A DNA stretch of 64,000 nucleotides from Schaalia sp. HMT-172 (GCF_030644365.1 NZ_CP130058.1:744001-808000), one strand, 5' to 3'; positions 44,753 through 53,562 are shown, counted from the stretch's first letter. Notes: generated by a model not told the origin, from the sequence alone. Numbers and translations are program-made.

Positions 44753-44967
44753 CGGTGTGTCCTTCGGGCGTGGTATCGACGAGGCGATGGCCGGCTCGCG
44801 CGGGCACGCGGGCTCGCGTCGGCCTGGTCGCCGTGTGCCTTGCCAGGATAGACCCGTGTGCCCACGGGGTAGTCACCGTGTCCACGCACTGGCGGCCCGG
44901 TGTTGACGGGGCGTCGGTGTCGCGTGACAAACCTCCGTGCGGCGTTGCGGGCGGGGCTTGGCGGCGC

Positions 44968-45882
44968 CTAGTTGTTGAGCCGGGCATCCGCGATGACCCA
45001 GGTGTGAGTGTAGTAATCCACGGTCATGGACGCGGTTCCCGACCGCAGATGACACGCACGATAGAGGACACCGACCGCGCCGCCCTCATGCTCGATATCC
45101 TCTGCGCTGTCCATCTCGATGGTCGTCGTGTGGACGGTCCCGTCGTCGAAGGTCATGGTGAATTCGTTTTCGTACACGGTTGTGCTCCCGCTGCGGTAGC
45201 CCGATTTCTCCATCGAGTACTGGTCGAAGGTGCACGACGTCACCGTGAATGGCTGTGGCCCGTCGGCGAGGTCGAGGGCGGCGGACACCCCGTTGGACAG
45301 AGCGAAGTACCCGAGCAGCAGCCCCACAATGCCAACCACGACGAGTCCGGGCCGTCGTGAGACGGCGTCAGTCTCGTTGCCCTGCGCCCTGGATGCGCGC
45401 ATGCGGCGCAGCACGATGACCGCGAGGGCGATGCACCCGAGCACAGCGATGAGAAGCACGCCGCTCTTGATGAGCGTCCACTGCAGCACTTCCGGGCCGA
45501 CGGTGAAGGACTCGCCGATCATGTACACGAACGTGGCGATGAGGATGCCCAGCGTCGCCAGGATGCCCCACAGCCAGAAGTGTCCCTTGGGCTCTTTCTT
45601 CGGCTCGCGCGGCGCGCCGGTCGGGGATGCGCCCGGGTAGGAGCTTGCCATCGTCGAGGCCTGGGTGCGGCGCGCTTGCCCGTTGGGGCCTCCCTGCCCG
45701 CCCGCGCTCGGGGCGGTTGGGTCTGCCTCCCATGCGCCCCGGTTGCTCGTGATCGGTGGTTGGGGGACGCCGCTGGAGGGCGCGTCCTCGCGCGGAGACC
45801 ACGGGTCGGGCGCCTGGGCGGGGGAGCGGCGTGCGGAGGCAGACCGGTCGAAGGCAGACGGATACGGGTTCTGGTTGCTCAT
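44968..45882 (-). CDS. Unknown membrane protein, tandem family 1, member c
   Basis: This is a 304-residue protein. A Pro/Ser/Gly-rich N-terminal 100 residues is followed by hydrophobic helices near 106-126, 138-158 and 178-200. The family C-terminal domain follows: FTVTSCTFDQ, FTMTFDDGTVHTTTI, VLYRACHL and MTVDYYTHTWVIADARL. The ATG at 45882 (MSNQNPYP) is supported by the parallel start MSNPNQF of member d. It shares layout with members a, b and d. Function unknown. Confidence 0.65.
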   Translation of the reverse strand: MSNQNPYPSAFDRSASARRSPAQAPDPWSPREDAPSSGVPQPPITSNRGAWEADPTAPSAGGQGGPNGQARRTQASTMASSYPGASPTGAPREPKKEPKGHFWLWGILATLGILIATFVYMIGESFTVGPEVLQWTLIKSGVLLIAVLGCIALAVIVLRRMRASRAQGNETDAVSRRPGLVVVGIVGLLLGYFALSNGVSAALDLADGPQPFTVTSCTFDQYSMEKSGYRSGSTTVYENEFTMTFDDGTVHTTTIEMDSAEDIEHEGGAVGVLYRACHLRSGTASMTVDYYTHTWVIADARLNN

Positions 45883-45932
45883 GGTGGACCTGAGGGGAGG
45901 GGGAACGAGGCTGGGGCGAGTTCGTTCGTGTG

Positions 45933-46880
45933 TCAGTTCAGGCGGGCGTCGACGATGATCCAGCTGTGCTCGTAGACGTCCAGGGTCATGGACGCGTTGC
46001 CCGATTGCACTTTGCAGGCTTGGTAGAGCACCTCGTAGGTGCCGCCCATGGTCTGGATGGTCGTGGGCTGGTTTGTCTCGATGGTTGTCGTATGCAGCGT
46101 CCCGTCGGCGAGGATCATCGTGAAGTAGTTGTCGTACACGGTGCGCCCGCCTCCGCGTCGACGTGACTTTCGATGTGAGCCCTGCTCGTAGGTGCACGAG
46201 GTGACGGTGACGGTGTGGTGGCCTTCGACGAGGTCTTGGGCAGCCGGGACGCCGTAGGTGACGGAGAAGTAGCCGCTGAGGGGGAGGATGATGATGGCGA
46301 AGAACAGGGCGCGAACGCGCATGCGGCTGGTTGCGATGTCGCCGGCGGCCTTGGCTCGCCGCAATTCGCGGAAGGAGCGGGGGATGCTGACCAGGCACCC
46401 GATGGCGACGATGAGCCCGAGCCCGCTGGCCGCGGCCGTCCAGGTGAGTCGTTCCGTGCCGAAGTCGTATGAGCCTCCCACCACGGCGTAGATGACGATG
46501 GCCAGGACGGCCAGGACCGTGAGGATGGTCGTCGCGAGGGAACGCTTCTTCTGTTGGGTGGGGGCAGTGGCCTCTTCGTCGGGCGAGGGTTCGGGTTGGG
46601 CGTACCCGTAGGAGGCGTCGCCCGCGGGCGTCTGGTTCTGCGGGTACTGGTAGCCGGCGTGCGGGTTGTGCTGGCCCTGATACGCGCCGCCGTAGCCGTC
46701 GGGTGACGCGGCGCCGGGTGCCTGGTAGGGCTGCCCGTACTGCGGGTACTGGTATCCGGGGGCCTGCTGGGAGTCGGCGCCCTGGTTGGAGGGGTAGTTG
46801 TACTGGGAGGGACCGACGGGGGGAATCTGTCCGGGGCCGGAGGGGTTCTGCGGGGAGTTGAACTGGTTGGGGTTGCTCAT
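45933..46880 (-). CDS. Unknown membrane protein, tandem family 1, member d
   Basis: The product has 315 residues. The N-terminal 110 residues are Pro/Gln/Tyr/Gly-rich (for example GYQYPQYGQPYQ), and helices follow near 117-137, 147-168 and 190-210. The family domain reads VTVTSCTYEQ, FTMILADGTLHTTTIET, VLYQACKV and MTLDVYEHSWIIVDARL. A basic insertion HRKSRRRGGGRTVYDN follows the first conserved cysteine. It is the best-formed member and a useful family reference. Function is unknown; topology suggests a membrane protein with an outer C-terminal domain. Confidence 0.66.
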   Translation of the reverse strand: MSNPNQFNSPQNPSGPGQIPPVGPSQYNYPSNQGADSQQAPGYQYPQYGQPYQAPGAASPDGYGGAYQGQHNPHAGYQYPQNQTPAGDASYGYAQPEPSPDEEATAPTQQKKRSLATTILTVLAVLAIVIYAVVGGSYDFGTERLTWTAAASGLGLIVAIGCLVSIPRSFRELRRAKAAGDIATSRMRVRALFFAIIILPLSGYFSVTYGVPAAQDLVEGHHTVTVTSCTYEQGSHRKSRRRGGGRTVYDNYFTMILADGTLHTTTIETNQPTTIQTMGGTYEVLYQACKVQSGNASMTLDVYEHSWIIVDARLN

Positions 46881-46921
46881 GTGGGGACCTATGCTGTGAG
46901 GGGTGTGTGGCGAGGCTTGGG

Positions 46922-47632
46922 CTAGGAGGGTGCGCCCGCCGTGGTGGGCAGGCGCGCGGTGAGTGTCCAGCTGGCAGCCTGGGTGTCTGTGTCTACACTA
47001 CCGCCCACGCTCGTCGCGAGGGCGCGGATCTCACCCATGTGTCGCGCGCCCAGGACGGGGGCGCGATCTGTGAGCGCGCTGATGGTGAGGGTGAGGGCTT
47101 CCTCCGTCGCCGAGCCGGTGACGGTGAGCGAGGCGTTCTTGTCGAGTTCGGCGATGTGGGAGAAAGCCAGGTAGAGGATTTCCGCGCCGATGGCGTCCCT
47201 GTATACGCTCAACGGCGCGTACTCGTTGAAGAGGTTGATGATGGTGAAACCGGATTGCTGAGCGTAGGTGATGGCTCCGTCGATGCTCGCGAAGTCGCTG
47301 GGCGGCTGGGGGTGGGTGGGAGGCATGGCTGTGGTGGCCCGGGGGAGTGTGGGTGTTGCGGGTGGCGTGGCGAGGTGGGCGGGTACCTCCGGGGAGGGGC
47401 GCCCGGCTGCGTGCCGCGGCGGGGTCTTCCAATCCCTGTACAGGAATCGGATGCCGGCAAAAGTAGCGACCACGATGAAGACAATCAGATAGGAGGCCGC
47501 TGCGGTGACGACGCTCGGCGACCATGAGCCAGGTGAGAAGAAAGAGCCTAGGACGATATTGAGGGACAAGAACGCGATGATGAGTGCAAAGACGAGGAGC
47601 TGCTCGCGCGCGGTGGCTTTCTGCTTGTTCAT
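46922..47632 (-). CDS. Unknown membrane protein, tandem family 2, member a (degenerate kinase-ATPase-like domain)
   Basis: The protein has 236 residues with two N-terminal hydrophobic helices (about 13-30 and 40-63), a Pro/Thr linker and a C-terminal domain of about 120 residues. That domain ends GGSVDTDTQAASWTLTARLPT, like the last strands of histidine-kinase HATPase domains, and ILYLAFSHIAELD occupies the position of an N-box but lacks the Asn. It is probably a non-catalytic GHKL-like domain. The ATG overlaps the stop of a short ORF upstream (ATGA). It is paralogous to the 47848-48624 product. Confidence 0.6.
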   Translation of the reverse strand: MNKQKATAREQLLVFALIIAFLSLNIVLGSFFSPGSWSPSVVTAAASYLIVFIVVATFAGIRFLYRDWKTPPRHAAGRPSPEVPAHLATPPATPTLPRATTAMPPTHPQPPSDFASIDGAITYAQQSGFTIINLFNEYAPLSVYRDAIGAEILYLAFSHIAELDKNASLTVTGSATEEALTLTISALTDRAPVLGARHMGEIRALATSVGGSVDTDTQAASWTLTARLPTTAGAPS

Positions 47633-47802
47633 GTGCCGCTCATTCCACTCGCGTCGACGAGGACCCGGCTGTGGCGATAGACGTCCACGCTGAGGGGCGC
47701 GGAGCCGGATCGCCTCTCGCACGCGGGAATGAGTCCCACCGACAAGGCGATGCGCGTTTTCGTGCGCCCGCGAGGGGACGTTTTCTGGGGTTGGGTGGTC
47801 AT
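47629..47802 (-). pseudogene. Truncated family 1 remnant in a 57-codon ORF
   Basis: This short ORF reads MTTQPQK...LIPACERRSGSAPLSVDVYRHSRVLVDA and ends SGMSGT. Its second half matches the family 1 C-terminus (LYQAC...MTLDVYEHSWIIVDA). The membrane helices and the first conserved cysteine are missing, as if an internal deletion joined an N-terminus to a C-terminus. AGGAG lies 3 bases before the ATG, and the stop overlaps the start of the family 2 gene, so it may still be translated. Confidence 0.6.
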
Positions 47803-47847
47803 GATCTCCTGTTGCGGGTGTTCGGGCGGAGGTGGGCGAGGCCTGGG

Positions 47848-48624
47848 CTAGGAGGGCGCACCCGCCGCGGTGGGCAGACGCGCGGTGAGTGTCCAAGTGC
47901 CGACTTGTGCGTCGGCGTCCACACTACCGCCCAGGCTCGCTGCGAGCGCCTGAATCTCATCGATGGGACGTGCCTCAAGGACGGGGGCATATGCGGTGAG
48001 CGCGCTGATGCTGAGCGAGCATTCCGATGGAGTGGATGATCCGGAGACGGTGATGGATGCGGTCTCGTCCAGCGCGCTGATGTGGGAGAGGACCGCCTCA
48101 ACGATGCGTGCTCCGAGCGCTTCAATGTCGTCGGGCAGTGCGACATCGGGGATGAACAGGTTGATGACGAGGCAACCGGACCGCTGGGCGCGCGTGATGG
48201 CGCCCGCGATGGTCGCCTCGTCGCTGGTGCGCGTTGGCGTGCCCGTGAGGCGGCTGCGAGCCTGGCCCAGCCAGGAGGCCGCGCCTTCCTGAGAGGAGGG
48301 GTGCTGCGCGGAGCCCTCCCCGGCCTCGTGCTCGGAGTTCTCGGGTGGGCGCTCTGGGCGTTCCCCGGCGGACGGGGGAGTAGGGGTGGCGGAGCGTTCC
48401 TGAGCGCCGTTGTCGGACGTTGAGGAGACGTGGCGTGCCGCGTAGTACGTGGCGATGAGGATGATGCCTGTGGGGGCGAACCTGATGAGGGTGGGGATGG
48501 GCCCGGGGATGTCCAGGTCGGACACGAGGGATATGACGACGAAGCAAAGGAGGAAGAGCCCTCCCATGATTCCCAGGGTCCTCATCTGCTGGGGGCTCAG
48601 GCCGCCCGGATCGTTGTTGCTCAT
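47848..48624 (-). CDS. Unknown membrane protein, tandem family 2, member b
   Basis: This 258-residue protein has an N-terminal helix pair (about 18-38 and 45-62), a long Ser/Pro/Glu linker and a domain parallel to member a. The shared segments are IAGAITRAQRSG, LVINLF, EAVLSHISALDETASITVSG, EIQALAASLGGSVDADAQ and WTLTARLPTAAGAPS. The 3' ends of the two genes and the DNA just after them are almost identical, showing recent duplication. The GHKL resemblance is inferred from EAxxxHI and the LGGS...W.L.ARLP end; the ATP-binding G boxes are missing. GGAGG is present before the ATG. Confidence 0.6.
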   Translation of the reverse strand: MSNNDPGGLSPQQMRTLGIMGGLFLLCFVVISLVSDLDIPGPIPTLIRFAPTGIILIATYYAARHVSSTSDNGAQERSATPTPPSAGERPERPPENSEHEAGEGSAQHPSSQEGAASWLGQARSRLTGTPTRTSDEATIAGAITRAQRSGCLVINLFIPDVALPDDIEALGARIVEAVLSHISALDETASITVSGSSTPSECSLSISALTAYAPVLEARPIDEIQALAASLGGSVDADAQVGTWTLTARLPTAAGAPS

Positions 48625-48651
48625 CTCGTCGCCTCCTCCGTCACGCGGTGT

Positions 48652-48780
48652 CTAGTCGACCCACATGTCGACGATGATCCAGCGGTGCTCGTAGACCTCC
48701 GGCGTCATCTCGAAGTCGTTGTCGACGTGACGGAGAATTCTATCAGTGATGTTCCGCGACGAGGAGTCACGAACGACGCG
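48652..48780 (-). pseudogene. C-terminal remnant of a family 1 gene
   Basis: The minus-strand frame ending at TAG (48652-48654) reads DNDFEMTPEVYEHRWIIVDMWVD at its end, matching MTLDVYEHSWIIVDARLN of family 1 member d. Upstream it continues as VVRDSSSRNITDRILRHV without any start, cysteine motif or membrane helix. It is the most upstream trace of the family, showing that the array was once longer. Confidence 0.6.
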
Positions 48781-48816
48781 CGCGCCGGCGATGCGCACAG
48801 GGCAGGCGCGGCGTGC

Positions 48817-49419
48817 TCACATGTCCGTGGGGGTCGCGCCCGTCCACTCGTACCAGCCCTGATGCTGGACGATCCACGCCATGAGGGCGTAGCCGGCCTG
48901 GCCTGGCAGGGTTTGCCCGTCCGCGCCGCGCGCCATGGAGGCCGCCATGTCCTCGAACCACTGGTCGTGGGCGACCAGCGGCGTGTAGCAGTCGACGAAG
49001 GGGATGCCTCGGCGCGCGCACACTTCGGAGCACGAGGAGGCCAGCGCCTTCAGGGACCCGGAGTCGACGCCGGCCAGGGGCGGGGGACCCACCACGAAGC
49101 TGGGGATGCCCAGCGACGTGGCCCGGTCCGTGATGTTGGCGAGGTTCAGGCGCGAGCGAGCCGTCGAAATGCCCGCTGCGACGTCGCCGGGGCCCACGCC
49201 GATGACGAGGCCGTGGGGCTCTCCGTCGGCCAGGCGCGGCAGGACCTCCGCCTCCCATCGCGCGGCCATCTGCTTCGTTGTCTCCGAGGGGACGGCGAGG
49301 GTGAGGAACGTGGCGGGCAGATCGAACGTGGAGTGGGCGTTGACGCGGCCCACCCAGCCCAGGCCTCGGGGGTCGCCGACGCCGGCGACGAGGTCGTCGC
49401 CGATAAAGCAGATGCGCAT
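48817..49419 (-). CDS. SGNH/GDSL-like protein with substituted catalytic serine
   Basis: This is a 200-residue protein of the lysophospholipase-like SGNH hydrolase fold. Block I reads GDDLVAGVGDP instead of GDSL..., so the nucleophile position is Asp. Later blocks are recognisable (VIGVGPGDVAAGI, and DGQTLPGQAGYALMAWIV where the usual DGxHP histidine is not in place). The fold is likely kept while esterase activity is doubtful. It starts 60 bp after the kgd terminator region and is same-strand with the tandem families. Confidence 0.75.
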   Translation of the reverse strand: MRICFIGDDLVAGVGDPRGLGWVGRVNAHSTFDLPATFLTLAVPSETTKQMAARWEAEVLPRLADGEPHGLVIGVGPGDVAAGISTARSRLNLANITDRATSLGIPSFVVGPPPLAGVDSGSLKALASSCSEVCARRGIPFVDCYTPLVAHDQWFEDMAASMARGADGQTLPGQAGYALMAWIVQHQGWYEWTGATPTDM

Positions 49420-49442
49420 GGTGGTCCTTTCCGGATGTGCCT

Positions 49443-49469
49443 GCGCGCGCCCGGATCGCGGGCGCGCGC
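49443..49469 (-). terminator. kgd terminator hairpin
   Basis: Arms GCGCGCGCCCG (49443-49453) and CGGGCGCGCGC (49459-49469) are perfectly complementary around GATCG, 10 bases after the kgd stop. No T-run follows. Confidence 0.7.
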
Positions 49470-49479
49470 AGGGAGCTCG

Positions 49480-52400
49480 CTAGCCTTCGAAGGCCTGCGC
49501 AATAAGAGTAGCTGCCTGCTCCTTGTGGAGCGACGCGCGTCCAGCTGCCGTCGTGGCCGACTCGGGGCGCGAGACGAGACGCACGGGGCGTCCCAGCGAG
49601 GGGAACAGGTTGAGCGCCAGGTACGGCCAGGCACCCTGGTTGCGCGGCTCGTCCTGCGCCCACGTCACCGACGCGTTCGGGTACTGGGCCAGGGCCTGGG
49701 CCACCTCGGCCTCGGGCAGGGGGTAGAGCTGTTCCAGGCGGATGATCGCCGTCGACGTGTCGCCTCGGCGCTCGCGCTCCTTGGCGAGGTCGTAGTACAG
49801 GCGTCCCGAGCACAAAACGACGCGGGTGACGGAGGCGGGATCGAGCCCAGCGGTGTCACCGATGACGGGCTGAAAGCCGCCGGAGGTGAACTCGTCGAGG
49901 TGTGAGGACGCCGCCGACAGACGCAGCAGCTGCTTGGGCGTGAAGGCGACGAGCGGCTTACGCGGGCGCTTGTAGGCCTGGGTGCGCAGCAGGTGGAAGT
50001 AGTTCGCCGGCGTGGAGGGCTGAACGATCCACATGTTGTCCTGGGCGGCCAGCTGGAGGTAGCGTTCGATGCGTGCGCTCGAGTGGTCGGGTCCCTGGCC
50101 CTCGTAGCCGTGGGGCAGGAGCATGACGAGCGAGGAACGCTGGCCCCACTTCTGCTCCGCGGAGCACACGAACTCGTCGATGACGGTCTGCGCGCCGTTC
50201 GCGAAGTCGCCGAACTGGGCCTCCCAGATGGTGAGCGTCTCGGGGCTCTCCAGCGAGTAGCCGTAGTCGAAGGCCAGCACGCCGTACTCGCTGAGCGGGG
50301 AGTTCCACACGTCAAAACGAGCCTGGTTTTCCGTCAGGAAACGCAGCGGCGTGAACTCGCGCCCGTCGTCGGCGTCGTGCAGGACCGCGTGACGCTGGAC
50401 GAAGGTCGCGCGCGCCACGTCCTCGCCGGACAGTCGCACGCCGGTGCCCTCCATGAGAAGCGTGCCGAAGGCCAGGAGCTCCGCGAAACCCCAGTCGATC
50501 GGCTTGTTGCCGAGCGCCATCTCGAGGCGACGCTCGCACAGCTGACGGAGCTTGGGGTGGGGAGCGAAGCCCTCGGGGAAGCGCGTGTGCGCGCGGCCGA
50601 TGCGGCGCAGCTGCTCGGCGGGGGCAGCCGACGTCCAGCCGATCATCATGCCGATGCCGGGCATCTGGGACTCCGGCATGGTCCATTCCTCGTCGGGGGA
50701 CTCGCCGGCCTCGCCGACCCCGACGGTCAGGGCCGGATCGTGCGTGCGGCTGCCCGGGTTGATCTCGGACACGGAGGACGCGCCTCCCGCGCGGGTCTCC
50801 TCGAGGATGCGCCCGAGCTCCGCCTCATACTGGGTGATCGACTGGCGGGCCTCGTCCTCGGTGAGCTGACCGCGACCCACCAGGCCACGGATGTACACCG
50901 CGCGGGTGGAGGGGATGCGGTCGATGAGGGAATACATGACCGGCTGGGTCATCGACGGGTCGTCGCCCTCGTTGTGGCCGCGGCGGCGGTAGCACACCAT
51001 GTCGATGATGACGTCCTTGTGGAAGGCGTTGCGGTACTCGAAGGCGAGGTGCGCGCAGCGGATGACGGCCTCGGGGTCGTCCGCGTTCACGTGCAAGATC
51101 GGGATCTGTAGGCCCTTGGCCAGGTCGGTGGCGTAGCCGGTTGAACGCCCCTGCGTCGGGCCGGTCGTAAAACCGATCTGGTTGTTGACGATGATGTGGA
51201 TCGTGCCGCCGGTCTTGTAGCCCTCCAGCTGGGAGAGGTTGAAGGTCTCCTGGACGACGCCCTGGCCGATGAAGGCCGCGTCGCCGTGGATGAGGATCGG
51301 GATGATCGGCAGGTCCGGGTCGCCCAGAGCATCCTGCTTGGCGCGCACGATGCCCTCCAGGACGCCGTCGGCGGCCTCCAGGTGCGAGGGGTTGGCGCCC
51401 ATGTAGACCTTCGTGGCCAGCCCGTCGTCCAGGGAGTACACGCCCCACGTTCCCAGGTGGTACTTGACGTCGCCGGACCCCTGGACGGAGTTAGGCATGT
51501 AGTTGCCCTCGAACTCGTCGAAGATCTGCGCATACGACTTGCCGGCGATGTTGGCCAGCACGTTGAGGCGGCCGCGGTGGGCCATGCCGATGGCGACCTC
51601 GTGGATGCCGCTGCGCGCCGAGTCGGCGAGGATGTGGTCGAGCAGCGGGATCAGGGACTCGCCGCCCTCGAGGGAGAAGCGCTTTTGGCCCATGAACTTC
51701 GTTTGGAGGAACTCCTCGAAGGCCTCCGCGCGGATGAGGGTGCCCAGGATGTGGTGCTGGGCGTCGGGGGAGAGGGCCTCGTAGGGGCGTTCGATGCGGC
51801 GCTGGACCCAGGCGCGCTGTTCGGGGTCCTGGATGTGCATGTATTCGATGCCGACGGTGCGCGTGTACGTGTCGTGCAGCTGCGTGAGGATGTCGCGCAG
51901 CAGCATCTGGTCCGAGCCGCCGAATCCGCCGGTGGGGAAGGGACGGTCCAGGTCCCACACGCTCAGGCCGTAGGAGGCGATGTCCAGGTCGGGGTGGCGG
52001 CGCACGCGGTAGGCGAGCGGGTCCGTGTCGGCCGCCAGGTGTCCGCGCGAGCGGTAGGCGTGGACGAGTTCCGCGATGCGCGCGGGCTTGCCTTTTTCAC
52101 GGTTCGGGTCGTACTCGTAGTCGGCCTCCCACGAGTAGGGGCGTGTGGGCACGTGCAGGGACGTGAAGACGCGCTCGTAGAAGCCGTCGCGGCCCGACAG
52201 CTTCGCGTCGACCAGGCCCAGGAGGCGGCCCGACGCCGCTCCTTGGATGATGCGGTGGTCGTAGGTGGAGGAGAAGTACATCGTCTTGCCGATGCCGAGG
52301 GATGCCAGCCGCTTGGGGGAGACGCCGCGGAATTCGGCCGGGTAGTCGGTGGCGCCCACGCCGACGATGAGGCCCTGACCGACCATGAGGCGCGGCACGG

Positions 52401-53340
52401 AGGTGGTGGTGCCCAGCGTTCCCGGGTTCGTCAGGGTGACAGAGGCGCCCTGGAAGTCCACGGTCGTCAGCGTTGCGTTGCGGGCGCGCGCAACCAGGTC
52501 CTGGTAAGCGTCGACGAACTCGGAGAAGGTCAGGGTGTCGGCGTCGTGGATGACGGGGACCTTGAGGGAGTGATTGCCCTGCGCGTCTGCCACGTCGATC
52601 GCCAGGCCGAAGCCGATGTGCGCGAGCTGTTCGACGGCGGGCTTGCCGCCCTCGAGGGTGTAGCGCACGTTGAGGTCGGGCATCTCGCACAGCGCCTCCA
52701 CCAGCGCGTAGCCGATGAGGTGGGTGAAGGAGACCTTGCCGCCGACGGTGCGCGCCAGGTGGGCGTTGATGAGGGCCCGGTTTTCGATGAGGAGCTTGGC
52801 GGGGATCTGGCGCTGGGAGGTGGCCGTGGGGATGGACAGCGAGGCCTCCATGTGCTTGGCGGTCGCGCGGGCGGCGGACTTTAAGACGCGGAGCTCGTCC
52901 TGGGTGGGGGCTGCGTGTGAGCGGGTGAAGGCGGCTCGTCCGTGCTGCTGGCGCGTGTAGGGGCTGGTGGCCTCGGCGAGCGCGGCGGGCGGGGCGGGGG
53001 GCAGGTCGGAGCGCGTGACGGAGACGACGTGTGTGGGTTCCTCCGGGGCGTGCTGAGCGTCCTCCTCGATGTCGAGGGTCGGCGGCGTGACCGATGCGGG
53101 GATCGCGTGATCAGCGGGGGCCGAGGCCTCGGCATGCTCGATGGACGAGGCCGACTCGGGCGTCGCGGGAGCGCCCTCGGGGATGTGGGGACGCTTGGCG
53201 CGCAGCTGCGGGGGAGCGGACTCGGTGGAGAAATAGGCGCGCCAGGAGGGATCCAGGAGCTGGGGATCACGGTCGTAGAGGTCTCGCATCTTCGCGATGT
53301 ACCACTGCGGATCGGGCTGGGAAGCGGTGGGAGTGGGCAC
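49480..53340 (-). CDS. kgd: Multifunctional 2-oxoglutarate dehydrogenase/decarboxylase (Kgd/OdhA type)
   Basis: This protein has 1286 residues. The N-terminal segment DPQWYIAKMRDLYDRD is E1o-like, followed by a Pro/Ala-rich linker. Then comes an E2o-like succinyltransferase domain (about 130-360) with HLIGYALVEAL and SSTYDHRIIQGAASGRL, where the usual HxxxDG has Gln, as in mycobacterial Kgd. The rest is the ThDP-dependent E1 region (for example HRGRLNVLANI, HGDAAFIGQGVVQET). The GTG at 53340 is chosen because GGAGG lies 5 bases upstream. No lipoyl domain is present, so E2/E3 partners come from elsewhere. It supplies succinyl-CoA or succinic semialdehyde from 2-oxoglutarate. Confidence 0.94.
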   Translation of the reverse strand: MPTPTASQPDPQWYIAKMRDLYDRDPQLLDPSWRAYFSTESAPPQLRAKRPHIPEGAPATPESASSIEHAEASAPADHAIPASVTPPTLDIEEDAQHAPEEPTHVVSVTRSDLPPAPPAALAEATSPYTRQQHGRAAFTRSHAAPTQDELRVLKSAARATAKHMEASLSIPTATSQRQIPAKLLIENRALINAHLARTVGGKVSFTHLIGYALVEALCEMPDLNVRYTLEGGKPAVEQLAHIGFGLAIDVADAQGNHSLKVPVIHDADTLTFSEFVDAYQDLVARARNATLTTVDFQGASVTLTNPGTLGTTTSVPRLMVGQGLIVGVGATDYPAEFRGVSPKRLASLGIGKTMYFSSTYDHRIIQGAASGRLLGLVDAKLSGRDGFYERVFTSLHVPTRPYSWEADYEYDPNREKGKPARIAELVHAYRSRGHLAADTDPLAYRVRRHPDLDIASYGLSVWDLDRPFPTGGFGGSDQMLLRDILTQLHDTYTRTVGIEYMHIQDPEQRAWVQRRIERPYEALSPDAQHHILGTLIRAEAFEEFLQTKFMGQKRFSLEGGESLIPLLDHILADSARSGIHEVAIGMAHRGRLNVLANIAGKSYAQIFDEFEGNYMPNSVQGSGDVKYHLGTWGVYSLDDGLATKVYMGANPSHLEAADGVLEGIVRAKQDALGDPDLPIIPILIHGDAAFIGQGVVQETFNLSQLEGYKTGGTIHIIVNNQIGFTTGPTQGRSTGYATDLAKGLQIPILHVNADDPEAVIRCAHLAFEYRNAFHKDVIIDMVCYRRRGHNEGDDPSMTQPVMYSLIDRIPSTRAVYIRGLVGRGQLTEDEARQSITQYEAELGRILEETRAGGASSVSEINPGSRTHDPALTVGVGEAGESPDEEWTMPESQMPGIGMMIGWTSAAPAEQLRRIGRAHTRFPEGFAPHPKLRQLCERRLEMALGNKPIDWGFAELLAFGTLLMEGTGVRLSGEDVARATFVQRHAVLHDADDGREFTPLRFLTENQARFDVWNSPLSEYGVLAFDYGYSLESPETLTIWEAQFGDFANGAQTVIDEFVCSAEQKWGQRSSLVMLLPHGYEGQGPDHSSARIERYLQLAAQDNMWIVQPSTPANYFHLLRTQAYKRPRKPLVAFTPKQLLRLSAASSHLDEFTSGGFQPVIGDTAGLDPASVTRVVLCSGRLYYDLAKERERRGDTSTAIIRLEQLYPLPEAEVAQALAQYPNASVTWAQDEPRNQGAWPYLALNLFPSLGRPVRLVSRPESATTAAGRASLHKEQAATLIAQAFEG

Positions 53341-53562
53341 GTATTCCTCCGTAAGTGTCGCGCCGCGCGCGTGGGCCAATTCCCGCGCGGCCATACCTCA
53401 GCGATTCTACCGCCGCGTGATCGTCTTCACGAAACCTGGTACAACTTTGGTGTGTTTTTCAAGGGCCTTTGGTCCGTCATAGGGAGAGTGTTGGCACTGC
53501 TGCCCTTCTGTGGGGACGCGCACGCGAGGAGTTCGGCCCAGGAACGCTAGACTGGAGACACC
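53341..53562. other. Divergent control region between kgd and the CNNM operon
   Basis: About 220 bp hold the promoters for kgd (minus) and the coupled leader ORF/CNNM genes (plus). GGAGG for kgd lies at its left edge. TAGACT near 53548 is a possible -10 for the plus direction. No other gene is supported here. Confidence 0.5.

Noticed and set aside
44753-44967. Small ORF between family 1 members b and c
   Set aside because: The 80-codon frame has no family motifs, ribosome site or similarity to family 1; it looks like spacer DNA.
52097-52690. Separate dihydrolipoamide succinyltransferase gene opposite or within kgd
   Set aside because: The E2-like sequence is in the same continuous frame as the E1 region; the fused protein is the known actinobacterial form.
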